32,661 bases of DNA from Bacteroidales bacterium (GCA_021157585.1 JAGGWH010000088.1:1-32661), one strand, 5' to 3'. Counted from the stretch's first letter, positions 1 through 7,581 are shown. Numbers and translations: made by a program. Notes: generated by a model not told the origin, from the letters alone.

Positions 1-119
1 ATAAAAATATGTTCCGATTCTTGAATTGCACCATGTGTTGAGTGAAAATTCTCATTTTTCCCAATCAGCTCAATCGTTGTACTACCGTCTTCGGTAATTC
101 TTATCGTACGTTTAATCAT
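1..119 (-). CDS. mnmD: tRNA 5-methylaminomethyl-2-thiouridine methyltransferase MnmD, N-terminus only (partial)
   Basis: This minus-strand frame opens with ATG at 119 and runs off the left edge, showing about 39 residues. They begin MIKRTIRITEDGSTTIEL and include NFHSTHGAIQESEHIF. The TEDGS opening and the H-S-x-H-G-A-x-Q-E-S motif are characteristic of the MnmD / MnmC N-terminal methyltransferase family, which converts the nm5s2U34 intermediate to mnm5s2U34 in the tRNA wobble position using S-adenosylmethionine. The SAM-binding core lies outside the window, so the assignment rests on the N-terminal signature. It is transcribed divergently from the exonuclease gene, and its candidate promoter almost touches its start codon. 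Confidence 0.72.
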   Translation of the reverse strand, partial: MIKRTIRITEDGSTTIELIGKNENFHSTHGAIQESEHIF

Positions 120-124
120 TGGCA

Positions 125-158
125 CAAAAATACACTAAGTTATTTTGTATATTACAAA
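125..158 (-). promoter_or_regulatory. Candidate mnmD promoter
   Basis: On the minus strand TATTTTTG (125-132) matches the Bacteroidota -7 consensus TAnnTTTG. TTTG at 155-158 lies 22 bases upstream as a -33 element, at the long end of the accepted spacing. The -7 element ends only 5 bases from the ATG, so the transcript would be nearly leaderless. The promoter also overlaps the extreme upstream part of the open frame of the divergent exonuclease, favouring that gene's later ATG. Confidence 0.45.
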
Positions 159-172
159 AAATTAAACGCCTT

Positions 173-904
173 ATGTTGACGCATTTACACAAAAACAAGA
201 TTATTTTCTTGGATATTGAAACTGTTGCACAGCAGCCAAATTATGCAAAACTACCTGAGCGATTACGATTACTTTGGGATAAAAAAGCCATGCTAATATC
301 CAGAGATGAGAAAGCAAAACCGGAAGAAATATACGAAAGAGCAGGTATTTATTCAGAGTTTGGAAAGATTATCTGTATTTCAATAGGCTATTACGAACCA
401 AAGCTCAAAAAATTTCGTTTAAAATCATTTTTTGGTCATAACGAAAAAGCTTTGCTTGCCTCCTTTGCCAAGATGCTGAATAGGTATTTTAATCATGAAA
501 GTGATTTGCTTTGTGCTCATAACGGAAAAGAATTCGATTTCCCTTACATTGCTCGCCGACTTTTGGTTAACCAAATAAAGCTTCCCAAACTTTTGGATAT
601 TGCAGGCAAAAAGCCTTGGGAAATAAAGCATTTAGACACTATGGAATTGTGGAAGTTTGGCGATTATAAACATTATACCTCGCTTGATTTGTTAACAGCT
701 ATTTTTAATATCCCATCACCAAAATCTGATATCAACGGAAGTCAGGTAAATGAAGTGTATTGGAAAGATGGCGATGTAAAACGCATTGCAGAATATTGTC
801 AGAACGATGTTTTAGCTATTGCCCAACTCTTAAATGCCTACCAAGGAAAAGCTCTTTGGAAAGAATCAGAGCTTGAATATGCCGAGCTTATTGAGATTTT
901 ATAA
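173..904 (+). CDS. PolB-type 3'-5' exonuclease domain protein (DNA_pol_B_exo_2-like)
   Basis: A predicted DEDD-superfamily 3'-5' exonuclease without a polymerase domain, probably acting on single-stranded or mismatched nucleic acid ends; its cellular role is not established. Exo I is DIE (residues 14-16, in KIIFLDIETV), Exo II is in CAHNGKEFDFPYIARR, and Exo III is YCQNDVLAI near the C-terminus; these carry the acidic metal ligands. The length, 243 residues, fits stand-alone members of the family. I chose the ATG at 173; the frame can be extended to a TTG at 119, but that would overlap the mnmD start and its promoter. No membrane segment or signal peptide is visible. It is transcribed alone and faces the hydrogenase operon, separated from it by a short hairpin. 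Confidence 0.8.
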   Translation: MLTHLHKNKIIFLDIETVAQQPNYAKLPERLRLLWDKKAMLISRDEKAKPEEIYERAGIYSEFGKIICISIGYYEPKLKKFRLKSFFGHNEKALLASFAKMLNRYFNHESDLLCAHNGKEFDFPYIARRLLVNQIKLPKLLDIAGKKPWEIKHLDTMELWKFGDYKHYTSLDLLTAIFNIPSPKSDINGSQVNEVYWKDGDVKRIAEYCQNDVLAIAQLLNAYQGKALWKESELEYAELIEIL

Positions 905-910
905 CAAAGA

Positions 911-926
911 TCCCGCCGTAGCGGGA
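911..926. terminator. Hairpin between convergent exonuclease and hydA genes
   Basis: TCCCGC-CGTA-GCGGGA forms a perfect 6-bp GC-rich stem with a 4-base loop. It lies 6 bases after the exonuclease stop and 33 bases past the hydA stop. Only weak T-rich stretches follow on either strand (CCTTTAAT on plus, TCTTTGTT on minus). I read it as a modest bidirectional terminator. Confidence 0.55.
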
Positions 927-959
927 CCTTTAATCATCTTAAAATATTAATCTTCTAGG

Positions 960-2744
960 TTAATACCTATTTCTCTTCTTATAAGTTGTATGCAGAAGTT
1001 TATGAGAAATATGACCAAGTGGTTCTTTTAAAAACTCTTTGTAGATTTTAATAATTTCAGGATTTTCATGAGATTTACGAATAGTCTTATCCATATCTTC
1101 GGCATAAATTGCTTCTATCCTTTTCTTACGAATTTCCTCATTGGTAGGTATTGGCTGACCACCGCCACCGATACATCCACCAGGACAAGCCATCACTTCA
1201 ATAAAATGATACGGTGATTTTCCCGCTGCAACTTCATCCATTATTTTCCGAGCATTAATTAATCCGTTGGCAATAGCAACTTTAAGCTCTACACCCTCCA
1301 AAAAACTCCATTCAGGCAAGCAATTTTCAATTTTTATAGTCGCATCTCTAATGCCTTCCATTCCACGAACAGGCAAAACATTTAGATTATCAAAAGGAAC
1401 ATCTCTACCGGTAACTATTTCATAAGCAGTACGTAATGCGGCTTCCATCACGCCTCCCGTAGCACCAAAAATTACTCCGGCACCTGTGGATTCTCCCATT
1501 ATGCTATCATAAGTTCCATCTTCTAAATCGGTAAAATCCAGACCTGCCTGTTTTATCATATGACCCAATTCGCGAGTAGTAAGACCGGCATCAATATCGC
1601 GATAGCCGCTATCTTTCATTTCCGGACGTCTTGCCTCAAATTTCTTCGCCGCGCAAGGCATAATTGCAACACTTACAATATCCTTGGGATCAATTCCTTT
1701 TTTCTCAGCATAATATGTTTTTGTGAGTGCACCAAACATTTGCTGTGGTGATTTACAAGTAGACAAATGTCCCAAATGATCAGGGAAAATATGTTCAATA
1801 AATTTTACCCAGCCCGGCGAACAAGAAGTGATCATAGGAAGTTTAACACTCTCATCTTTATCAACTATCACTTTTTTAAGTCGTTGTAATAATTCGTGTC
1901 CTTCCTCAATAATAGTAAGATCAGCAGAAAAATCAGTGTCTAACACAGAATCAACACCTAAGCGCTTCATAGCTGTTACCATTTTTCCGGTAACACGCGT
2001 TCCAACAGGATACCCTAACATTTCGCCTAATGCCACACGAACCGAAGGGGCAGTATTCATAACCACATGTTTTTTATCATTACCAATGGCTTCCCACACT
2101 TTATCATAATAACGTCTTTCTGTGAGAGCACCGGTAGGACAATGAATTACACATTGTCCGCAATTAGTACAAACAGCTTCGTTTAAAGGCAAATCCATGA
2201 AAGTAGAAATTTTCATATCCTTTCCTTTTCCGCTCACTGTAAGAGCATTTACATGCTGAAGTTCCGCACAAGTTCTCACACACCGTTGACAACGAACACA
2301 TTTACTATCGTCTTTTTCTATCGACCAAGAAGAACGATCAATTTCTATATCAGGCTTTAATACGCTTAAATACCGATTGTTATCAATATTGTATTCTGCT
2401 GAAAGTTCTTGTAATTCGCAATTCATGCTACGATAGCAAGTAGTACATTGTGTATTATGCTCCGAAACCAAAAGCGCAACAACATCCTTACGTGCATTAC
2501 GTACTTTCGGGGTGTTAGTCTTAATTACCATTCCTTCATCTGCCGGAGTAGCACAGGAAGCCGACAAAGTATTATGTCCTTCCACTTCAACTACACATAT
2601 TCTGCAATTTCCCGCCACACACAAATCCTCATGATGACAAAGTGTTGGAATACGAACATTTACTTTCTTGGCAGCATCTAATATTGTTTGACCCTTTTCA
2701 ACAGATACTTTTTTATTATCTATTATTAAATTTATCGTTGACAT
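960..2744 (-). CDS. hydA: [FeFe] hydrogenase catalytic subunit of a trimeric NADH-linked hydrogenase (HydA/HndD type)
   Basis: Catalyses reversible H2 formation and uptake at the H-cluster in the cytoplasm, exchanging electrons with the HydB/HydC module encoded upstream. The 594 residues show, in order: a [2Fe-2S] ferredoxin domain (C36, C47, C50, C64); the His-Cys3 [4Fe-4S] site (H96, C100, C103, C109); two [4Fe-4S] motifs (C149/152/155/159 and C192/195/198/202); then the H-cluster motifs L1 TSCSPGW (306-312), L2 MPCAAKKFE (362-370) and L3 EVMACPGGCIGGGGQP (516-531). The small-subunit-like tail follows, with SHENP and SHKLLHTTY. L1 normally reads TSCCPxW, so one of the paired cysteines is serine here. 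There is no signal peptide. The three genes are tightly spaced (18 bp from hydB). The HydEFG maturases are not in this window and must lie elsewhere. Confidence 0.93.
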   Translation of the reverse strand: MSTINLIIDNKKVSVEKGQTILDAAKKVNVRIPTLCHHEDLCVAGNCRICVVEVEGHNTLSASCATPADEGMVIKTNTPKVRNARKDVVALLVSEHNTQCTTCYRSMNCELQELSAEYNIDNNRYLSVLKPDIEIDRSSWSIEKDDSKCVRCQRCVRTCAELQHVNALTVSGKGKDMKISTFMDLPLNEAVCTNCGQCVIHCPTGALTERRYYDKVWEAIGNDKKHVVMNTAPSVRVALGEMLGYPVGTRVTGKMVTAMKRLGVDSVLDTDFSADLTIIEEGHELLQRLKKVIVDKDESVKLPMITSCSPGWVKFIEHIFPDHLGHLSTCKSPQQMFGALTKTYYAEKKGIDPKDIVSVAIMPCAAKKFEARRPEMKDSGYRDIDAGLTTRELGHMIKQAGLDFTDLEDGTYDSIMGESTGAGVIFGATGGVMEAALRTAYEIVTGRDVPFDNLNVLPVRGMEGIRDATIKIENCLPEWSFLEGVELKVAIANGLINARKIMDEVAAGKSPYHFIEVMACPGGCIGGGGQPIPTNEEIRKKRIEAIYAEDMDKTIRKSHENPEIIKIYKEFLKEPLGHISHKLLHTTYKKRNRY

Positions 2745-2762
2745 TATTTTCCTTTCTTTAGA

Positions 2763-3929
2763 TTAGTAAATAATTTCTTCTCTGAAATTCTTCACTATGG
2801 AAGAAAACGAATTATGAACTGATTGACCCAAGCCACATTTTGAAGTTATCTTCATTGTTTCGGCTAATTTTAATAATTGATTGAGATATGAAGATGGTTT
2901 TTCGCCATGTTTTACCGCTTTAATACCTTTTAAAAGCTGTTGAGTACCAACTCTACAAGGCGTACATTGTCCACAAGACTCTTCTTCAAAAAATTCCAAA
3001 TAATCTTTTAACACATTATACATAGATCGAGATGAATTAAAAACCATCATAGAACCTCCCGTTGGTATTCCCTCAAATCCAATAATTTTATTTTTAAAAT
3101 CTTTTCTTGGAACACAATGACCAGAAGCTCCTCCAACCTGAACGGCTTTAGTATCGCCATTACCAAATTCTTTAACAAATTCATCTACCCCTATTCCTAA
3201 TTCTAATTCGTAAATTCCTGCTTTTGCAGTATCACCGGAAACAGAAAATACTTTTGATCCTCGAGAATCAGTGGTTCCTAATTTTTTAAAGGGCTCCACA
3301 CCAATCCGTATAATCATACTGCAATACACCAATGTTTCTACATTATTGATAATTGTCGGTTTTCCATTATACCCAGCTTTAGTAGGATAAGGAGGCTTAT
3401 TACGAGGTTCGCCTCGCTTTCCTTCCATAGACTCAAAGAGAGCACTTTCCTCCCCACAAATATACGCCCCGCTACCTGAAAACATTTTAATAGTAAAGTC
3501 TAAACCTAAATTTTGAATATTCTGATTAAACTTCTCTATTAAGGGTAATAAATCTTTTAAAAGAAAGTTATACTCATTTCTTAAATATATAAACCCTTCT
3601 TTTGCTCCAATAGCATAGGCACAAATTGCCATTCCAACAAGAACTTTACTTGGAACAACATCTAATATTTCCCTATCCTTAAATGTTCCGGGTTCACCTT
3701 CATCTGCGTTACAGATAACATATTTAATATCACTATCTTCCTCTTTTGCTAATTTCCATTTTAAGCCGGTGGGAAAACCAGCTCCGCCTCTACCTTTTAA
3801 ACCCGAACTAATGATTTGATCTATAATCTCATCGGGCTTCATAGATAGAGCTTTCTTAATCACTTCGAGTGGTTCACAACTAGCGCAATCGAAAATTATA
3901 TCTACTTTTTTTAATCCTTTATTTTTCAT
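2763..3929 (-). CDS. hydB: NADH-binding flavoprotein subunit of the hydrogenase (HydB/HndC/NuoF-like), short form
   Basis: NuoF-like subunit that binds FMN and NAD(H) and passes electrons through a [4Fe-4S] cluster to HydA. The NADH-binding glycine-rich loop is GRGGAGFPTGLKW (47-59), the FMN region is CNADEGEPGTFKDR (73-86), an SLBB-like region follows, and the cluster motif is SCGQCTPCRVG with C319, C322, C325 and a distant C365 in KCGLGQS. At 388 residues it is the bare NuoF core. The HydB/HndC subunits of electron-bifurcating enzymes are usually near 600 residues, with an added N-terminal thioredoxin-like [2Fe-2S] domain and a C-terminal 2[4Fe-4S] domain; both are absent. The genes on each side begin within 2-18 bp, so no lost fragment is hidden. 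This suggests a ferredoxin-independent NADH hydrogenase, as inference only. Confidence 0.9.
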   Translation of the reverse strand: MKNKGLKKVDIIFDCASCEPLEVIKKALSMKPDEIIDQIISSGLKGRGGAGFPTGLKWKLAKEEDSDIKYVICNADEGEPGTFKDREILDVVPSKVLVGMAICAYAIGAKEGFIYLRNEYNFLLKDLLPLIEKFNQNIQNLGLDFTIKMFSGSGAYICGEESALFESMEGKRGEPRNKPPYPTKAGYNGKPTIINNVETLVYCSMIIRIGVEPFKKLGTTDSRGSKVFSVSGDTAKAGIYELELGIGVDEFVKEFGNGDTKAVQVGGASGHCVPRKDFKNKIIGFEGIPTGGSMMVFNSSRSMYNVLKDYLEFFEEESCGQCTPCRVGTQQLLKGIKAVKHGEKPSSYLNQLLKLAETMKITSKCGLGQSVHNSFSSIVKNFREEIIY

Positions 3930-3931
3930 AA

Positions 3932-4411
3932 CTAAGAATTTGTAAGATGTTGAGGATCTATTTCACATAATATTTTAACTGCTTTTTCAGGGCTTACTTC
4001 GGTATAAATTTCATCATTGATTAGCATAACAGGACCTTTATGACACCAGCCTAAACAATTGGTCTCTATTAAGGAGAATTGCATATTACGAGTAGTTTCC
4101 CCCATTTTTATTTTAAGTAATTTTTCAATTGCAGTCACCAACTCCTGTTTCCCTGCCATTTTACAACTAATCGTCTTACATACCCTGATAATATTTTTAC
4201 CCATCGGTTTAGTATACAAGAAAGAATAAAATGAAGCCGTTCCATAAACTTCGGCAGATGATATATCAAGGGCTTTGGCCACTTCAACCATTGAGCTTTC
4301 TGAAAGATAATTTTCATCGGCAACAATACCTTGCAAAATAGGCAACAAACTATTGCGTGAGTTGCCATGCTTTTCAACTAAATTCCGTATCAAATTTTCG
4401 CTTTGAACCAT
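3932..4411 (-). CDS. hydC: Thioredoxin-like [2Fe-2S] subunit of the hydrogenase (HydC/HndA/NuoE-like)
   Basis: First gene of the hydrogenase operon. It is a NuoE-like protein of 159 residues: an N-terminal helical bundle containing YGTASFYSFL, followed by a thioredoxin-like fold that ligates one [2Fe-2S] cluster through C78, C83, C119 and C123 (VCKTISC ... TNCLGWC). In this family the subunit contacts the flavoprotein and takes part in electron transfer near the FMN. The start is ATG at 4411, preceded by a good promoter match about 30 bases upstream. Only 2 bp separate its stop from the hydB start, which implies translational coupling. The cysteine spacing and length are those expected for the family. 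Confidence 0.92.
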   Translation of the reverse strand: MVQSENLIRNLVEKHGNSRNSLLPILQGIVADENYLSESSMVEVAKALDISSAEVYGTASFYSFLYTKPMGKNIIRVCKTISCKMAGKQELVTAIEKLLKIKMGETTRNMQFSLIETNCLGWCHKGPVMLINDEIYTEVSPEKAVKILCEIDPQHLTNS

Positions 4412-4440
4412 GATAAAATTCTTATTGTTAATTCGTTCAC

Positions 4441-4474
4441 AAATATACTTATTTATTGTTATTAAATTAACAAC
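4441..4474 (-). promoter_or_regulatory. Candidate hydCBA promoter
   Basis: On the minus strand TATATTTG (4441-4448) fits TAnnTTTG. TTG at 4472-4474 lies 23 bases upstream as a weak -33 element at the edge of the usual spacing. The -7 element ends 29 bases before the hydC ATG. Confidence 0.5.
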
Positions 4475-4500
4475 AACTATCTAAAAACATAAATTTATAG

Positions 4501-4577
4501 TCATTCTAAATAGTACCCTTTTATATAATGCTGTTTATAAGATATTTATACGTATTATTATTTCTTATTTAGAATGA
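4501..4577. repeat. 12-bp perfect inverted repeat with a 53-bp spacer
   Basis: TCATTCTAAATA (4501-4512) is exactly repeated in inverted form as TATTTAGAATGA (4566-4577). The spacer is AT-rich and holds no reading frame. It lies upstream of the hyd promoter and downstream of nothing else. It could be a paired regulator-binding site, a large hairpin or the ends of a miniature element. I see no clear target duplication, so the nature is open. Confidence 0.5.
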
Positions 4578-4665
4578 GAAGAAAACAAAACAATTGAAAA
4601 CGACGACAATTAGCTCTACAAATCTCCTTACTGTTTTTACCCCAAAAAAGGGACTAAATAAATGG

Positions 4666-4695
4666 TTTGAAATGTAAAATATCTTTGTAATTTTG
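4666..4695 (+). promoter_or_regulatory. Upstream promoter (P1) toward rplM operon
   Basis: TTTG (4666-4669), 18 bases, then TAATTTTG (4688-4695): a full match to the Bacteroidota vegetative promoter. Transcripts from here would carry a leader of about 225 nt before rplM. A second TAnnTTTG (TATCTTTG, 4680-4687) sits directly beside it but lacks a well-spaced -33 element. Confidence 0.6.
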
Positions 4696-4846
4696 CGCTC
4701 GCTAGTACAACAGCACCTGATTAATTTTAATTTAAATTAATTAGTAATAATCGGACCTGATTAATAGGCAAAACAGGACAATTATTAGGGCTTAAACAGA
4801 AGATAGATGAAATGGTTAAGTTTATCTCGAATTAAGGCTCTGAAAA

Positions 4847-4878
4847 TTTGGTAATTACTGCTTTTGTTTCTATTTTTG
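4847..4878 (+). promoter_or_regulatory. Proximal promoter (P2) of the rplM-rpsI-rpsB-tsf operon
   Basis: TTTG (4847-4850), 20 bases, then TATTTTTG (4871-4878), a full consensus match. The expected start is about 40 bases before the rplM ATG. The short leader includes a small hairpin built from CCATTT and AAATGG just after the start. Confidence 0.65.
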
Positions 4879-4925
4879 CAGCCCATTTTAAAAATGGATA
4901 GGTTCAACAAGTAAAATAATTGTAA

Positions 4926-5381
4926 ATGAATACGTTAAGTTACAAAACACAGAGTGCAAACAAGGAAACTGTTCAAAAAGAATGGTTACTTATTGATGCT
5001 GAAAATGAAATTTTAGGTCGATTGGCTTCAAAGGTAGCGAATATCTTACGTGGTAAAAACAAAGCATACTTCACCCCTCATGTAGATTGTGGTGATTATG
5101 TAGTTATTATCAATGCTGACAAAATCCGTTTGACCGGAAATAAATGGGAACAGAAAACCTATATCCGCCACACAGGTTATCCTGGTGGACAGCGCAGCAA
5201 GACAGCTAATGAGTTAATGGCAAAAAAGCCATTTGCTATGGTTGAAAAAGCTGTAAAAGGCATGCTTCCTAAAAACAGATTAGGAGCTCAGTTATTCCGT
5301 AATTTGCATGTATATGCAGGAACAGAGCATCCCCATGCCGGTCAAAATCCTAAAGCTATTAACTTAAATACAATGAAGTAA
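4926..5381 (+). CDS. rplM: 50S ribosomal protein L13
   Basis: Structural protein of the large ribosomal subunit, one of the early assembly proteins binding 23S rRNA. The 151 residues carry the family hallmarks [16 protein letters not shown] near residue 20, [11 protein letters not shown] (central), [10 protein letters not shown], and the late segment [12 protein letters not shown] followed by HPHAGQNP. The start is ATG at 4926; no Shine-Dalgarno sequence precedes it, only an A-rich stretch, as usual in this phylum. It is the first gene of the operon and ends 2 bp before rpsI, the conserved L13-S9 pair. Two promoter matches lie upstream. Confidence 0.98.
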   Translation: MNTLSYKTQSANKETVQKEWLLIDAENEILGRLASKVANILRGKNKAYFTPHVDCGDYVVIINADKIRLTGNKWEQKTYIRHTGYPGGQRSKTANELMAKKPFAMVEKAVKGMLPKNRLGAQLFRNLHVYAGTEHPHAGQNPKAINLNTMK

Positions 5382-5383
5382 TC

Positions 5384-5770
5384 ATGGATATCATAAATTC
5401 CTTAGGCAGAAGAAAAAAAGCCATCGCTCGCGTATATTTAAAGGAGGGTAGTGGTCAAATAACAGTTAACAAAACAGATTACAAAACGTATTTTCCTACC
5501 GGGATTTTACAATTTGTTGTACAACAAGCTTTTGAATTAACTGATACAGTTGGAAAATACGATATTGTTGCCAATTTAGACGGTGGCGGTATAAACGGAC
5601 AAGCAGAAGCTTTACGTTTAGGTATTGCTCGCGCATTGGTAAAAATTGATCCGGAACATAAACCTGCTTTAAAAGCTAAAGGTTTAATGACACGTGATCC
5701 ACGTATGGTGGAACGTAAGAAACCCGGACAACCAAAAGCTCGTAAGAAATTCCAATTCAGCAAGCGTTAA
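5384..5770 (+). CDS. rpsI: 30S ribosomal protein S9
   Basis: Small-subunit protein whose basic C-terminal tail reaches the P-site tRNA. The 128 residues open with LGRRKKAIARVYLKEGSG, include LDGGGINGQAEALRLGIARAL, and end in the expected Lys/Arg-rich tail with a final SKR. The start ATG at 5384 follows the rplM stop by 2 bp, so translation is probably coupled. Length and all conserved blocks are normal. About 100 bp separate it from rpsB; no terminator or full promoter match is visible in that gap, so the operon probably continues. Confidence 0.98.
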   Translation: MDIINSLGRRKKAIARVYLKEGSGQITVNKTDYKTYFPTGILQFVVQQAFELTDTVGKYDIVANLDGGGINGQAEALRLGIARALVKIDPEHKPALKAKGLMTRDPRMVERKKPGQPKARKKFQFSKR

Positions 5771-5871
5771 AATATTTATAAATAATTGTTTAGTATCTAA
5801 ATTACTAAGACTTCTACACAATAGAGCTACTTATTAATTGTGGTTATTAAAGAATGTAAACAAAAACAAAA

Positions 5872-6702
5872 ATGGCAAAAATTGAATTTGACCAATTATT
5901 AGATGCTGGTGTGCATTTCGGTCACTTAAAAAGAAAGTGGAATCCAAACATGGCTCCTTACATTTTTATGGAGCGTAACGGTATTCACATTATCGATCTA
6001 TTCAAAACTCAAGCAAAACTTGAAGAAGCTGCTAATGCAATTAAACAAATTGCTAAATCAGGCAAAAAGATTTTGTTTGTAGCAACAAAAAAACAAGCTA
6101 AGGAAATTGTTGCCGAAAAAGTAACAAAAGTAAATATGCCTTATGTAACTGAGCGTTGGCCAGGTGGAATGTTAACTAACTTTACAACTATTCGTAAAGC
6201 GGTAAAAAAAATGAGTGCTATCGACAAAATGGCAACAACAGACCAATGGAAAAACCTTTCTAAACGCGAACGTTTACAAATCACTCGCGAACGTGCAAAA
6301 TTAGAAAAAAACTTAGGTAGTATTTCTGATTTAAACCGTCTTCCTTCTGCTCTTTTTGTAGTAGATATTATCAAAGAAAAGATTGCAATCGCAGAAGCCA
6401 GAAAATTAAATATTCCAACATTTGCAATTGTTGATACAAATAGCGATCCTACTTTAGTTGATTTCCCAATCCCTGCTAACGACGATGCTTCAAAATCTAT
6501 TGCTTTAATTTTAGACCAAATGACTAAAGCTGTTGAAGAGGGATTAATGGAAAGAAAACTTACTCGCGATAAGGAAGAAGCAAACAATAAAGAAAAAGCA
6601 GCTGCCAAAAAAGATGCAGCTCCAGCTGAAGAAACTGCAAAACGCCCAAGAAAACGTATTGCTAAACCAAAAGCAGAGGGCACTAAAGCTGAAAACAAAT
6701 AA
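5872..6702 (+). CDS. rpsB: 30S ribosomal protein S2
   Basis: Small-subunit protein located on the solvent side at the head-body junction. Recognised by LLDAGVHFGHLKRKWNP at the N-terminus, the central RWPGGMLTNF motif and FAIVDTNSDPTLVDFPIPAND. It is 276 residues, with the last 50 or so forming a low-complexity tail rich in Lys, Ala, Glu and Pro beyond the globular fold. Such tails vary among Bacteroidota and are probably disordered. The start ATG at 5872 follows an A-rich leader without a Shine-Dalgarno site. tsf follows after 26 bp, the conserved rpsB-tsf pairing. Confidence 0.98.
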   Translation: MAKIEFDQLLDAGVHFGHLKRKWNPNMAPYIFMERNGIHIIDLFKTQAKLEEAANAIKQIAKSGKKILFVATKKQAKEIVAEKVTKVNMPYVTERWPGGMLTNFTTIRKAVKKMSAIDKMATTDQWKNLSKRERLQITRERAKLEKNLGSISDLNRLPSALFVVDIIKEKIAIAEARKLNIPTFAIVDTNSDPTLVDFPIPANDDASKSIALILDQMTKAVEEGLMERKLTRDKEEANNKEKAAAKKDAAPAEETAKRPRKRIAKPKAEGTKAENK

Positions 6703-6728
6703 GATTAAATTACAAATAAGATATTAAG

Positions 6729-7559
6729 ATGGCTAAAATAACTGCTGCTGAAGTAAATAAATTAAGAAAACTAACCGGTGCCGGCATGATGGATTGCAAA
6801 AAGGCATTAGTTGAAACCGATGGCGATCAAGAAAAAGCTGTTGACATTTTGCGTAAAAAAGGTCAAAAAGTTGCTGCTAATCGTTCTGATCGTGATGCTG
6901 CCGAAGGTGTAGTATTATCAAAAGTTAATGATGATAAAACATTTGGAGCCGTAATAATGATTAATTGCGAAACCGATTTCGTAGCTAAAAATGACGATTT
7001 TGTTAAATACGCCCAAAGTGTTCTTGATCTTGCCCTTGCAAATAAAGCAAAAACAAGTGACGAAGTTTTAGCATTGAGTTTAAACGGAGTTACTGTTAAA
7101 GATTCTTTAATTGATCAAATTGGAAAAATTGGAGAAAAAATTGAGTTAGGCGGATATGCTGTTACAGAAGACGCTTATGTTTCGGCTTATATTCACAATG
7201 GCAATCGTATTGCTACTATTATTGGATTAAACAAAGTAGTGGATGGCATTGATGGAGTTGGTAAAGATATGGCTATGCAAGTTGCCGCAATGAATCCTAT
7301 TGCTGTTGACCAATCATTTGTAGACCAAGCAACTATTGATCATGAGTTAGCTCTTTTCCGTGACATTATTCGTCAAGAAGGAAAACCTGAAGCTATGGTT
7401 GAAAAAATTGCTGCGGGAAAATTAAATAAGTTCTTTAAAGAAAATACTTTGTTAAATCAGGCTTATATTAAAGACACTAAACAAAATGTTAGTACATATT
7501 TAAAAAGCTACGATAAAGATTTAACAGTTAGTAATTTTAAACGTTTTGCATTAGCCTAA
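6729..7559 (+). CDS. tsf: Translation elongation factor Ts
   Basis: Guanine nucleotide exchange factor that releases GDP from EF-Tu. The N-terminal UBA-like domain carries LRKLTGAGMMDCKKAL (about residues 12-27), and the core carries the EF-Tu contact motif INCETDFVAKNDDF (about residues 78-91). The 276 residues are a normal length. It is the last gene of the rplM-rpsI-rpsB-tsf operon and is followed by a long perfect-stem terminator, so the four translation genes form a closed unit. Confidence 0.98.
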   Translation: MAKITAAEVNKLRKLTGAGMMDCKKALVETDGDQEKAVDILRKKGQKVAANRSDRDAAEGVVLSKVNDDKTFGAVIMINCETDFVAKNDDFVKYAQSVLDLALANKAKTSDEVLALSLNGVTVKDSLIDQIGKIGEKIELGGYAVTEDAYVSAYIHNGNRIATIIGLNKVVDGIDGVGKDMAMQVAAMNPIAVDQSFVDQATIDHELALFRDIIRQEGKPEAMVEKIAAGKLNKFFKENTLLNQAYIKDTKQNVSTYLKSYDKDLTVSNFKRFALA

Positions 7560-7581
7560 CATTTAAAAATACTCATATATT

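Larger units (their letters stand above)
4412..4925. other. 514-bp gene-free region between hydC and rplM
   Basis: No convincing reading frame or tRNA is visible. It contains the minus-strand hyd promoter (4441-4474), two plus-strand promoter matches (4666-4695 and 4847-4878), and a perfect 12-bp inverted repeat with arms at 4501-4512 and 4566-4577. It also holds an 11-bp direct repeat ACCTGATTAAT (4715-4725 and 4755-4765) and a 14-bp palindrome TTAATTTAAATTAA (4727-4740). The stretch from 4700 to 4846 would be transcribed from the upstream promoter as a long leader of the ribosomal protein operon. Confidence 0.7.

Noticed and set aside
119-172. Upstream extension of the exonuclease frame to a TTG at 119
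   Set aside because: It overlaps the mnmD start codon and the mnmD promoter, and the extra residues do not resemble the family's N-terminus; ATG at 173 fits better.
960-4411. Hydrogenase operon as part of respiratory complex I (nuo)
   Set aside because: The nuoE- and nuoF-like genes are joined to an [FeFe] hydrogenase with complete L2 and L3 motifs, and no other nuo genes are present.
4500-4580. Inverted repeat read as an insertion sequence remnant
   Set aside because: No transposase trace and no clear target duplication; reported only as an inverted repeat.
6141-6698. A 185-codon open frame antisense to rpsB
   Set aside because: It lies wholly inside rpsB, follows its codon pattern on the other strand, and the predicted protein has only low-complexity Ser/Ala/Phe composition; it is a shadow.
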